NCBI RefSeq assembly: GCF_032452875.1
Contig: NC_083871.1
Location: forward strand, 7,725,692 to 7,789,691
Direction: 5' to 3'
Length of the DNA stretch: 64,000 bases
Origin: Bos javanicus
Lineage: Eukaryota; Chordata; Mammalia; Artiodactyla; Bovidae
Positions within the stretch are counted from its first letter, which is position 1. The number at the start of each line of letters is the position of its first letter. Positions 1-10,400 of this stretch are shown one piece after another. The notes beneath the pieces were generated by a model. It saw only the letters and a program-made list of their open reading frames with translations. It had not been told where the DNA came from and did not search any database. The position numbers and the translations under genes are program-made.

Positions 1-3000
1 GAAGGGAAACTTTTGTTTTATTTCTGAGGCTGACAACCATGGGTAAAGAAATGGGGCAATGTGGAGAGACGAAGTCCTGTCCAAAGGCTGACTTCCCCCA
101 ACTCCTACACTCCCCACCAGCAATCAATGGGCAAGAGGCAACAGGTTTTATAGGCAGGGGGATGAGGCTATATATAAAAACAGCAGAATCAGCTCTGACA
201 GTCATCTTGAAATTGGTCATACAGTGGTCTGATCAGTGTCATCTTGATTGCTTTAGGTACAGTTAATCTTCAGTTCCAGAGTTGGTTTGTTCCCTTTCTC
301 TGAAGTCAGTTCTCAGAGTTCAGGAGCTTATGTCATGGCTACAGCCCGGCCATCATGTAACTTCTTCTTCACCAGGTAGCTTCTTCTACCTGGTGGGGAT
401 TTCAGTATAAGACAGCTCACAGGATATGGCTCAGAATACTATTTACAGCTGTGTAAAGGTCCTTGACTTTGTTAGTTATTAAACTATTATTGTTTTGTCC
501 GGTTTGATTGCTTACTTTTGCTTCTGCTTTTTCTCACTTCTTCTATTAAGCTTATACTTCAGCTAAAATTTTTCCGTAAACAAAAGGCAGCTGGAAACAT
601 GATGTGGAGAGGACCCTAGGGCCCTGCTCCATTTCACAACGAGGAAAGGAAATGTTTCCAGAGGATCAGGAAATAGATGGTGGCTTTCAACACACACAGC
701 TACTGAGAAACTTAGCCCCGACTATTCATCAAATTGGTAAAATTTTGAACAGTGCCAGTGCAGCTTCAAAAATATTAGTTCATTGTCAGTTTTACATAAT
801 TTCTTGTGCCTCATTTGTTCAAGTGTCTAAAGATGAATTTTAAAATGATAATTTTTTAAAATTCGCTGAACTAAAAGACCTAACTCATCAAATAATGCAG
901 CCTGCCTTTTCCTGGTGAGTGGGAAAGCAAGGGCTGAATATTACAAAGGAACGTGGCATAAACACATAAAAGACCCACAGAAATTCTGCTTTCTTGATCC
1001 TATTGACACCCTGACTCCTCCGTGCTTTGGAAATGGTCTGACTTGTGCCTGTAAATATCTTTAAGCTGTAAAATGAATAAATCCCTAATGTAGTTCCCAA
1101 ATGACAGTTTTTTTCTGAGTTGTGTCTACTCCTAGGGCAATTAGCATGCTGTTAACTAAGTGACACGACTCACTAGAGACATTTAATATTAAACATTAAA
1201 TGATGATATTGTTTATCTAGCATTTTAGCTAAGGATGCGAAGTAAAGAAGGAAAGAAAACAGATTGTAAACATATGAAAAATGAAAACACATTTTTGATA
1301 TAATGTTGTACACGTGAGTAGAGACTGCTACATTAAAATGCAGTAGGTTGTGTCTCAGAGCAGCAGGAGAGCATGGCAGTTGCCCCAGACTCTGTTACTG
1401 GTCTCAGACTTGTGGCTTCTCCATGGGCTGGATTGTCCTTCCTGCTTTAGAGATTACAGACTTGGTACCTGCGTTGCTCCAGCCCCTGAGAGCACAGCTC
1501 ACCTGAGCCCCTGGATGCAGATCCTCTATGAAGCATGGACAGTTCTGCCACATCTTTTATCTCCTCTTCTCTGAGACAAGAAAGTTCTCAGGTGAGAGCT
1601 GCTTGTTCAGGAAGAATCCCAGAGCAGCAGTGATGTGGGGAGAGCAGCAGCTGCCCACAGCTTCATATTCAACATCAAAGTAAGGACCAGAGAACAAGAG
1701 ACAATCCTATACTCGCAGACTATGTAAGCGAATTACAACATGTTCAAACATTAATTTTAAGAAGAACACATGAAAATATAGAGTATTACACAGCAAACAT
1801 GAAACAAGTCAAACAATCTAAAACTCCTCTGATCTAAAATGACAATGTTAAATAGATCTTGGAAAGAAATCTACAAAGACAGGAACTATGGCACATTTTC
1901 CTTTTTTTTTTAAAACAAATTCTCTTTTTAAATGAATTCAGAAAAGCTATCACAAAAAAATATACCATAATTTGATACTTTCTGGTGATAGTTGATTCTA
2001 GTTATTTACACACACACAGTTTATTTCATATTTTGGAAAGTTTAGTTAAGAATATATTTCTGTGGTCTTCTGTACCTATTTTGTTACAAAGGGCACTTGG
2101 GCAGAGAGTGTACTGCAATCCATCCAGAGGTGGTAGAAAGGCAGCAGTGAAGAAAATGGACCATTAGAACTATTGATATAAATCAAAATGATGCATCATC
2201 TTGGCTTCCCACCCAGATACTTTAGAAAAATGAAGCTGCCCTAAGTTTTAGAGCAAGAGGAGCAAGTACGCACGTGGTCCTTCCCAGGCCAAGAAAGCAG
2301 CTGGAGAAAAAGCCTTCGGTTGCCCTTTCCTTTTCAACACCTCCACTTGGAGGATCTCACGGGAACTTTTTCAGAAACTCTTTGTCTCAGAATCATATTT
2401 TATTTATGTGAAAGGGCCTCTATTATAACCATTTGAAAAAAAGCCAGAGTTAATCAAAGGGATTTATCTAAGGGATTTGCATTTCTAAACACTATGTATG
2501 CATTTTCATGCACTTAAATAAGAAAATAGTCTTGCACTACTTTCTGACTTTGACATAGTGCCCAGCGCACCATGACTGCATTTAAAGGAACACCTGGCAG
2601 GCAAAGCGAGCTGCTACACTAAATGACAACATATGTCATGCATATGCATGTATGCACTATGACATCAATTCGCTTGAAAACAGCTTTGTATTTAATATTT
2701 AGCAAAGAACCAAATATGTGTATATTACTCACTCCATATTCCCTTATGAGGCTGCACACGATCAACTCCTCGTGTCTCCGATTCTGGAAAGCACTGTTTC
2801 TACACAACTAGCTAGCTTGTCATGCAGCTAGGAGACTCTAATAACTCCCCATGCTGATGCGTAATATTGGAGGCTCAGGAATAGACTCTAGAAATGCCGA
2901 CTTCTAGAAATACTATGTGTTGCCAAGACCCTACCACTGTTGCCATTTTTATTTTATCCTCATCTGGATGTCTTCCACTTTTGGCTAGATTCCAATATTG

Positions 3001-3530
3001 TCTAAACATTTCTTTTAATTGCCTCAAGTCAAAGTAAAAAAAAAATGATATCTGAATCTTTTTCTTGTCCTTAGAAAAATAAACAGTGCCCTATACAAGG
3101 TTTCTGGACTCAACAACCAGACTCAGGATTAAGCATCCTGAGCTTAATCCAGACCAGATCCAAACCTCTCCCAAGTGTGGTCTCTGAAACATGCTGGGAC
3201 TCGTCTCCTGAATCATCAGATGCAATAGGTACCTGTCTCCTTCCTGGCTTCCTGTTCAGTGTGCCTGCTACAGAGGAAAATCAAACATTCCTGCTCCCAC
3301 TCCCAGGAAAACCTGTGTATGACCTGCATTTATTCTCAAATTTATTATGGTTCTCAGGGCTCAAGCAATTTTTGCCCTTCTTAGTTAGCAAAGCCTTCTT
3401 TCAGAGATATCATTTGTTGGCATTTTTCAAGGGGGATGCTTACCAATAATATTTAATTAGTTAACAGAGAAGTTCCCTGGAACAGGAGATGTCAACCAAG
3501 GAGACAGGGGCTATATACAGTCTACCCCCC
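1..3530. other. Largely unique, no gene recognised
   Basis: No open frame here exceeds about 90 codons, and none resembles a known domain. The sequence is AT-rich and CpG-poor. The part around 280-570 has the look of a degraded dispersed repeat or LTR remnant, but I cannot name the family. No SINE, L1 or BovB signature is visible. Confidence 0.6.
370..395. repeat. Short perfect hairpin
   Basis: Perfect 10-bp inverted arms, caccaggtag at 370-379 and ctacctggtg at 386-395, flank a 6-nt loop. The hairpin lies in otherwise unremarkable sequence. Its function is unknown and it may be chance. Confidence 0.7.
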
Positions 3531-4009
3531 AGAGCTGCCTCCCTCACCCTTGACCCCTGACCCATGGGTGGGGCTGTGGGCAGGCTACAGTGGTCTCCTG
3601 CCTCCACCAACTTCCAAGAGTGCCTGAGGTCAGGAAACTTGGCTCTTCACAGCTGAGAACTGGGTCTCCAAATGGAGCCCTAATTCCCCTTCTTCACATC
3701 TTTAATGAGAGCACAGGTGGAAAGCCCTGCCAGGTTGGCCGTGGGCAATACCACCCTTGTTTTCCTCCCACATTTGGCTGGGTTCCCAGGCAGAGCAGCA
3801 CCTCCCACGCTAGGAGGGATGCAGTGTGGCCACTGGACACCCTCCCCCACCCACACCCACAACCCTCAAGTGAAGGGCTTGATACACAGCAAGATTAAGA
3901 GGACCTGAGTTCCCTGGATCTCATTCCCCCCAGGTCACAAATACAGGGACACCTGTGATTTCCAAATTACAATTCTGACCCCTCCTCTAATAAATCACCA
4001 TAAATTTGA

Positions 4010-4400
4010 TCTGTTCCCTGTGGTCTCCAGCTCAAACATTTCTGAGAATTATTTCACAGTCAATGCTGCTCCAGTGATGTTCCTGAGTTCACAGCAGGTG
4101 ATGTCCTTGTTACGAGTCCTTGTCTTCGTGCGTACTGACTCACTTCAGTCGTGTCCAACTCTTTGCGGCACATGGACTGTAGCCTGCCAGACTCTTCCCT
4201 CCTTGGGATTCTCCAGGCAAGAATACTAGAATAGGTAGCCATGCCCTCCTCAACCTATGTCTCTTACATCTCCTTGGCCAGTGGGTTATTTACCACTAGC
4301 ACCATTTGGGAAGCTGCAAGTCCTTGCCTAGACAAATGCAAAAAATGGAGATGAAATATTTGGTAACTTTTACAGAAATTTCACAGACTGATATTACATG
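4010..4400 (+). repeat. Unclassified dispersed repeat, copy 1, split by SINE
   Basis: 4025-4115 and 4315-4390 together resemble 17735-17900 in the same orientation. Shared words include tttctgag, atgctgctc, gagttca, cttgtta and acaaatgcaaaaa. A Bov-tA SINE interrupts this copy. The family is not recognised; an old LTR or DNA-element piece is possible. Confidence 0.4.
4126..4314 (-). mobile_element. Bov-tA-type SINE, minus strand
   Basis: The piece reads as the complement of the tRNA-derived ruminant SINE. The tail-side block (cttcagtcgtgtccaactc) is on the left, the ctccaggcaagaatact block in the middle, and the complement of the head (tttgggaagc) on the right. It is diverged from the common consensus, so it is not a recent insertion. 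Confidence 0.85.
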
Positions 4401-4825
4401 CTGAATATACCTATAAGAAACCAGGGCTTGTAGTATGCTTTGTCATTCTTAAAATTGTGTTTCTAGCATTTTATTTTTATTCTGTTGTTTTAAAAGTTCT
4501 GCTCCATCAAAGGTTAAGGAGTCAAACAATGGGAATGGGTCCTTTCCCACAGATGGTGTGGAAGCACTGAGAGAGGCAGTGGCCGCTGTGAAGTCAGCTC
4601 CCACCACCTGATCTCCACAGGGACCCTGGGGCCCCACCCAGGCCTGGAAGCTGGTCTCCCAGCAGTCCTCCTAGCAGTCCTGCTCCATGGAACCCGATGC
4701 ATCAGACTGATGAATAACACAGCCAGTGACCATGGCCACACCCTCACCTTCACCAAAACAAGCATTTCCCGGCTCGCACCGCTGGAACGTCCATGACTTT
4801 TGTATCTTTGATATTGGTGGATGTG
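4401..4825. other. Gap between SINEs, nothing recognised
   Basis: The stretch contains a moderately GC-rich part (4550-4760) with short open frames on the minus strand. None shows a recognisable domain or splice context. Confidence 0.5.
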
Positions 4826-5046
4826 TATGCATGCATGCTCAGCTGCTCAGTGGTGTCTGACTCCTTGTGACCCAATGGACTGTAGCCCACCACGCTCCTC
4901 TGTCCGTGGTATTCTCCAGGCAAGAAGACTGGAGTGGGTGGCCATTTCCTCCTCCAGGGGATCTTCACGACCCAGAGATTGAACACTGCCTCCTGCATCT
5001 CCTGCATTGGTAGGCAGATTCTTTATGGCAGAGTCACCTGGGAAGC
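4826..5046 (-). mobile_element. Bov-tA-type SINE, minus strand
   Basis: The complement of the ruminant tRNA-derived SINE runs from the tail side (gctcagctgctcagtggtg) through ctccaggcaagaa and ctccaggggatctt to the head complement (cacctgggaagc). It is close to full length. Confidence 0.88.
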
Positions 5047-5334
5047 TGGTATTAACATAAATATTTGGGATGTCATCTCAAAAATACTCTGTGACATAGA
5101 TGTTTCTTTATCTGAAGACTATAAAAAGGAATCAGGATCCACAGGCCTAAGTCACCTGCTCAGAGACTGTAAGTGGGAAAATCAAGATTTGAGTGGTGTT
5201 TGGGATATTGAATTCTATGCTCTTGCCAACCCAAGGTGCCTTTTTGACACAAGCCTGTACCACATGGGATCGCTGTGTGGAATAATTGGTATTTCAAACT
5301 CCACACCTCCAGGACAATTCTTTAAGAACACCCA
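5047..5334. other. Short unique spacer
   Basis: A 134-codon plus-strand frame spans 4934-5338, but its first part is SINE and the rest matches nothing I recognise. It is treated as non-coding. Confidence 0.5.
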
Positions 5335-5525
5335 TTGATCCTCACTACTTCCACTGACCTCCACTGATCCCCCAGTAACCCCACTGATGCCCCACTAAGG
5401 CCCTCTCACTGATGCCCAATGACCTCCACTGTCCCCAGTGACCCCCACTAACCCTCTAATTCTCACTGACCCTCAATGACCCTCACTAACCCTCACACTG
5501 ACCCCCAGTGACCCCACTGCCACAA
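5335..5525. repeat. Degenerate CACTGACCCC-type minisatellite
   Basis: About 190 bp consists of imperfect units such as cactgacc, cactgatcccc, cagtgaccc and cactaaccc, with unit lengths of roughly 8-14 bp. The strand is strongly C-rich and almost free of G runs. This looks like a decayed minisatellite. Confidence 0.8.
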
Positions 5526-5731
5526 CTAACATCCATCCCTCTCCCCATCTCAGGAAATGGCATCATACCCAAATGTAGGATCCAAGCTTGCTTTCTCTTT
5601 TCTCTGATCCCCACAAGCAATATCTCAGCAAAGATGTGTGTTTCTAATTTTTGAATCTCTAATCTCAGGACTGTATCTCTTTTCTCTTTATGTATCTGCA
5701 ACCATTTATATCAAAGTTCTCAAAGAAGCAA

Positions 5732-5732
<1 letters not shown>

Positions 5733-5767
<35 letters not shown>
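5733..5767. repeat. (TG)n microsatellite
   Basis: About 17 uninterrupted TG units. It sits at the edge of the neighbouring LTR remnant, where MLT2-type LTRs often carry an AT/TG-rich tract. Confidence 0.97.
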
Positions 5768-5768
<1 letters not shown>

Positions 5769-6019
5769 AAAAGAGACAGAGAGAGAAAGAGGATGATTGC
5801 CTTTAAGGAACTGGCTGGTTGAGACCATGGGGGCTGATATCCACAGGGTAGACCAGGAACGTAGGGACTCAGGGCAGAGGTGATGTTACAGCTCATCTCC
5901 AGAGGCTCTTCTTCCAGGAACCTCAACCTTTTGTCTTAAGTCTTTTAACTGATTGGATAAAGCCCCCCACACAATAGAGGACAATTTGCTTCACTCAAAG
6001 TCCACTGATTTAATGCTAC
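5768..6019 (-). mobile_element. MLT2-type ERVL LTR fragment, minus strand
   Basis: The order of blocks matches the complement of the MLT2 (ERVL) LTR: a purine tract, ggaactggctggttgagacc, the cctcaaccttttgtcttaag block, actgattggataaag, and a segment ending tccactgattta. Internal ERV sequence is absent, so this is a solo or partial LTR. A Tigger-like element begins immediately after it. Confidence 0.6.
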
Positions 6020-6492
6020 GGTAAGTCCCATACATACCAATGCATTCCGTTCCAAAAGCATGTTCTTAAATCCAGTTTGTTCGTACGTCCAACAGAGTTA
6101 GTCTATGTACCCAACTAACAAAATCAGCTATAGAGTACTATACTGGACTAGGTTTATAATACTTTTCACACAAATAGTGCATAAAAACAAACACAAAAAA
6201 TAAAGAAAATATTTTTAATCTTACAGTGTCTTGAAAAGTACAGTAGTGCAGTACAACAGCTGGCATACAGGGGCTGGCATCAAGTGGACAGACAAGAAGC
6301 ATTCCTGACTGGAGGAGGGAGAGGAGGTGGGAGGCGGTGAAGTGGAAGGATCGTCAGCAATAGGGGATAGAGGGCAAGCTGCAGTTTCACTGATGCCTGA
6401 CGTGGATGCAAAGATTGTGGTTCCCTAGAATTGGATGCACGTTAGTATGTGAAAGTCTGCAACTTGAAGTTTCATATGAAGGGGCTCACTGT
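6020..6492. mobile_element. Tigger-like non-autonomous DNA element, copy 1
   Basis: The left end (taagtcccatacatacc) and right end (catatgaaggggctcac) are approximate inverted repeats, and the body matches 62083-62422. Shared body blocks include gtccagtttg, tagttaccca-type and atactatactg stretches and aacttgaagtttc. This is the layout of a short pogo/Tigger-derived element of artiodactyls. No transposase frame is retained. Confidence 0.6.
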
Positions 6493-7003
6493 GTAGCATA
6501 TTGAAAAGCAGAGACATTACTTGGCCAACAAAGATCTGTCTAGTCAAGGCTATGGCTTTTCCAGTGGTCATGTATGGATGTGAGAGTTGGACTGTGAAGA
6601 AAGCTGAGCGCCGAAGAATTGATGCTTTTGAACTGTGGTGTTGGAGAAGACTCTGGAGAGTCCCTTGGACTGCAAGGAGATCCAACCAGTCCATTCTGAA
6701 GGAGATCAGCCCTGGGATTTCTTTGGAAGGAATGAGGCTGAAGCTGAAACTCCAGTACTTTGGCCACCTCATGTGAAGAGTTGACTCATTGGAAAAGACT
6801 CTGATGCTGGGAGGGATTGGGGGCAGGAGGAGAAGGGGGCGACAGAGGATGAGATGGCTGGATGGCATCACTGACTCGATGGACGTGAGTCTCAGTGAAC
6901 TCTGGGAGTTGGTGATGGACAGGAAGGCCTGGCGTGCTGCGATTCATGGGGTCGCAAAGAGTCGGACACGACTGAGCGACTGAACTGAACTGAACTGAAC
7001 TGG
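6493..7003 (+). mobile_element. BovB 3' fragment, plus strand
   Basis: The piece starts at the block tagcatattgaaaagcagag and ends with the BovB tail of repeated tgaac units. It encodes the C-terminal end of the BovB reverse-transcriptase protein, for example residues FPVVMYGCESWTVKKAE and LQYFGHLM. A stop follows FGHLM, so it is coding-dead. It is 5' truncated, as expected of target-primed insertion. Confidence 0.9.
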
Positions 7004-7671
7004 TCAGGATTGTTGTTTTGCCGAAAGTTTTCACTTTTGAATCAGGTTCGAAGGATTTGTTAACCAAATAAGCCTCTCGTCCTATACAAATAAATAATAC
7101 CAGTATTTATTAGAGAATTAACTAGTTTACTTTCAATATGCTAACATTAAAAGAAAAGAGAACGAGAAACAGCAGAGGACACATCACCAAATTGGGTTCT
7201 GACCAAGATCCAGACTCAATCCGTGCTGGAAGTCCCATGTCACAGCACATCCGGAGTCCCAACCGGGAAAAGGTCCCAGGCAGTGTGTCCCCTCCCTGGG
7301 TGAGACTTCAAAGGTTGCAGTTAGGAGTTCTCGCTTATAATCCCAGGATGCAAACCGGTATCATCATCATTCTGTGAGCGAATTGCAGCTCTGGTTTCAT
7401 GTTAATGCTAATTGTTTTGTCACGTCAAACTTGGAATGTTGTGAAGCCTGGAGCTTGGTTGGCCAAACTCTCCTCCCTCCCAGGGCTCAACAATCTCAAG
7501 ATTCCTCCCCCATCCTACCTGTGGTGCCACAAGACTTGCACTCAGAGCAGGCGGTCAGGACACACAGCCAGGGCAGTGTTCAGGCAGGATAGAAGCAAGG
7601 GCAGAGGCCCGCTCTGCTTTGTGTCTGAAGCTTGTTTAACTTCCCCAAACAGTTGTCACTTGGTAATTGTG
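7004..7671 (+). mobile_element. LTR-like repeat, copy A
   Basis: This block aligns end to end with the complement of 34125-35230. Matching words run from ggatttgttaac near 7050, through tactttcaat, gtcacagcacatc, gagacttcaaag and ggtgccacaag, to gctctgctttgt near 7615. It resembles a ruminant ERV LTR, but I cannot fix the family. A BovB piece cuts its left side and a SINE lies on its right. Confidence 0.6.
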
Positions 7672-7878
7672 ATGCATGTGCCCCCTAAGTAGCTTGAGTC
7701 CTGTCCAGACTCTTCGACCCCATGGACTGTAGCCTGCCAGACTCCTCTGTCCACGTGATTCTCCAGGCAAGAATACTGGAGTAGGTTGCCATGCCCTCCT
7801 CCAGGGGATCTTTCCAGCCCAGAGATCGAGCCCACATCTCTTAAGTCTCCTGCACTGGCCAGCACTTATGGGAAGCCC
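7672..7878 (-). mobile_element. Bov-tA-type SINE with 10-bp target duplication
   Basis: The complement of the tRNA-derived SINE is flanked by direct copies of ggtaattgtg at 7662-7671 and 7879-7888. The duplication shows that it inserted into the LTR-like repeat or its flank after that element was in place. Confidence 0.88.
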
Positions 7879-7888
7879 GGTAATTGTG

Positions 7889-8482
7889 GTAGGAAACAGT
7901 TAAATTCTTCCATCCTCTGCCTGTAACTTTCCAAGGCAGTAGTTTTTCACAAACACCTGGCAGAATTATGGCAGGAGACGCTGATGGCTAGGAGTGAGTT
8001 AGGGACCAAATGAGTACTTGAGATGGAGAAACCTATCAGTCAAAGGCTGCTGCAGGCTCCTCTCGATTCCAGAAAATGAAAAGTTTATGAGCTTCATGTC
8101 TTAGGATCTTTAAAGACCTCAGGGTGTGTTTTGAATGATGGTTTTAAAAGAGCAGAACAATTTTCACTCACTGATTAAGTCAGGAATGTTGCAAACATAA
8201 CCACGTTACCTGTCCCCTCCATACTGATTAAAACACAAACCCAAATCTTATTTCAGCAGCTCACACTGTAGACTTTGAATGGCTGTTGCTTATCGAGGGA
8301 GCTTTCCTTTACCACAGGGTGTTTAGAACACTCTTAAGTTTTCAAGGGGAAATGACACCACAAAATAGAACACGTAAATCAAAAAGGACTTATCCGGAGA
8401 AAGGATTTTAACAGCTGCTAAACAAATAGCAGGAAAACCATGACACTTCAGTGGGAAAATGAGTTAGATACTTTTTCCTTTC
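7889..8482. other. No recognised feature
   Basis: AT-rich sequence with no long frame and no clear repeat signature. The first part could be a continuation of LTR-like copy A, but copy B gives no clear match here. Confidence 0.5.
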
Positions 8483-8695
8483 ACCTATGAAGTGGCTCAG
8501 ACAGTAAAGATTCTGCCTGCAGTGCAGGAGATCCAGATTCGATCTCCGGTTTGGGAAGATCCCCTGGAGAAGGGCATGGTAACCCACTCCAGTATTCTTG
8601 CCTGGAGAATTCTATGGACAGAGGAGCCGATGGGCTACAGTACATGGGGTCGCAAAGAGTCAGATATGAGTCAATGACTAACACTTTCACTTTAC
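8483..8695 (+). mobile_element. Bov-tA-type SINE, plus strand
   Basis: The head (gaagtggctcagacagtaaa), middle (gatcccctggagaaggg; ccagtattcttgcctgg) and tail (cactttcactttac) are in order. It is near full length. Confidence 0.9.
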
Positions 8696-9439
8696 TTCCC
8701 TGAAGTTTCCCACTCATAACACAAAGTAACATTATTTTGCTGATAATTTTGACATGCTGTACTCTATTCTTTAGGGCTTATGAAAATGTTCTTAACATCT
8801 CTCAAGCACCAAGTTATGTGAAAATGAAATATCTTCAGGTTGTAGATACAGGCTTTCCTTACAGAACTAATTACAGATCTGAGAAACATCTCAGACCTTA
8901 GGCCCTTCATTGACACCTCAGAAAGCTGTAAGGTCAGAAACTTCTCAAGATGGACACGTAGATGACACCAGGTACACCTGCCAGGCAAGGAGCAGTCCTC
9001 TTCAGGAGCAGAGTTAGAGCAGGAATTACCAGCAACAAGAATTACACCCACTTTGAATTATTACAGGAACAGCTTTCTGCAAGCCTCCTGGAAAAAGCCA
9101 GAAGGCTTTTCTCTCTCTGTATCACTGTTTCCATGACTCCTGCACACAGCTCTGGAGCAAGTGCCCAAAGGTCCCTGCATTGTACTCGATATTGAAAGTC
9201 AGCATGGACCAGACCTGGTGTCTGTGTAGCAGAGGGTGACCTCCACGGGGCTGGTGGATGGTGGATGGATACAGTACTTGCATGAATTCAGGTTATGAGA
9301 AATTGAGTGACTCAGGTCAACCATTCTGATGAAGACTTGTAAAAATATGTTATACCAGTTGTAAGTGGAATCTAAAACATGAAGGAATTCCGTGGAGGTC
9401 CATTTGTTAGAACAACAGGCAAACACTTGGCAGGGGCCT
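8696..9439. other. No recognised feature
   Basis: Unique-looking sequence. Open frames of up to 95 codons on the minus strand and 77 on the plus strand overlap each other and match no family I know. Confidence 0.5.
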
Positions 9440-9495
9440 GGTTCAGGAAACTAAGATCCCACAAGGCACAAGGTGTGGCCAAAAATTAAATAAGT
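9440..9495 (+). mobile_element. CHR-type tRNA SINE 3' scrap
   Basis: The block ctaagatcccacaaggcaca followed by ggtgtggccaaaaa is the typical 3' part of older cetartiodactyl tRNA-derived (CHR-like) SINEs. The 5' half is missing. Confidence 0.6.
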
Positions 9496-9700
9496 ATAAA
9501 ATAATTTAAAATAATAAAAAGTGATACAAATAAGTTTATTTACAAACCAGAAACAGACTCGTAGACATAGGAAAGAAACTTGTGGCTACCAAAGGAGAAA
9601 GGAGGGGGTAGGAGGATAAAGCACGAGTTTCAGATTAACATATACAGACTACTGCATATGAAAGATATAACCAACAGATCTCCAAGTGCAAGACTTTGAA
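9496..9700 (+). mobile_element. Old L1 3'-end fragment, plus strand
   Basis: The phrases cagaaacagactcgtagaca, ttgtggctaccaaaggagaa and tatacagactactgcatat are characteristic of the 3' untranslated part of cetartiodactyl L1 elements. The fragment is truncated on both sides. Confidence 0.65.
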
Positions 9701-9760
9701 CCCTGGGCTGCTCTCTCCCTCTTGCATCCGGTGTGGCTTTGTCTTAAACAACTTATTACA

Positions 9761-9954
9761 ACTCTAGAGCCCTCAGTAACACATTTGAGGTATCTTAAAG
9801 TGAGGCACAGCTGATTTACAGTATTGTATCAGTTTCAGGTGTACAGCAAAGTGAATCAGTTTGTGTATATATATATATATATATTTTTTTTTTTTTTCAG
9901 ATTATTTTCCTAAAGGAAACTCCAGAGCCTTCAGTAACACATTTGAGGTATCTT
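9761..9954. repeat. 36-bp direct duplication flanking an L1 scrap
   Basis: 9761-9796 and 9919-9954 are 36-bp direct copies differing at two positions. Between them lie 122 bp that include an L1 3' segment in minus orientation (agctgatttacagtattgta; gtgtacagcaaagtgaatca), a short TA run and a T run. The duplication is far longer than a usual L1 target-site duplication. Confidence 0.85.
9797..9918 (-). mobile_element. Short L1 3'-end piece, minus strand
   Basis: The piece contains the L1 tail complement (gctgatttacagtattg, ggtgtacagcaaagtgaat) followed by (TA)n and about 14 T. It is bounded by the 36-bp duplicates. Confidence 0.65.
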
Positions 9955-9969
9955 GGAGGTAGTTTTGTT

Positions 9970-10106
9970 GCTGGCTCAGATGGGAAAGACTCTGCCTGCA
10001 ATGTGGGTGATCTGAGTTCGATCCCTGGGTCAGGAAGATTCCCCTGGAGGAGAGCATAGCAACGCACTCCAGTATTCTTGCCTGGAGAGTTCCATGGACA
10101 GAAAAC
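9970..10106 (+). mobile_element. Truncated Bov-tA-type SINE, plus strand
   Basis: The SINE head (gctggctcagatgggaaaga) and middle (gttcgatccctgggtcagga; ccagtattcttgcctgg) are present. The tail is lost after ggacagaaaac. Confidence 0.85.
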
Positions 10107-10400
10107 CTTAGGCACTTTGCCTGTGTCCCTGGGATCTCAGTAGAAAGTAGGCGGCCCTGAATGTCCAGGAGGAAAGCTGGCGTTGCTCAGGGTCCCCAGT
10201 GGAAGAGTCCTGGAGACACTCTCAGCCTCTAGATCAGAAAAGAAGTAACAGAAGTGGCCATCCCAGGCCTGCACTTAGCCTCCAACCATCCCACTGCCTA
10301 GAAGTGTCTGCAGTCATGCCAGAGGCCCATTGTGTCAGATGCCCAGCCAAAGAAAACCTGACTCTCTTCAATAAAAGGTAGCATTATTCTAGACTTGAAA
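10107..10400. other. No recognised feature
   Basis: A short GC-moderate stretch with a 60-codon plus-strand frame and no recognisable product. Confidence 0.45.

Noticed and set aside
4001..4020. Search for CRISPR arrays, tRNA or rRNA genes and bacterial operons across the whole window
   Set aside because: None found. The repeats are interspersed retroposons and satellites, and tRNA-like parts belong to SINEs.
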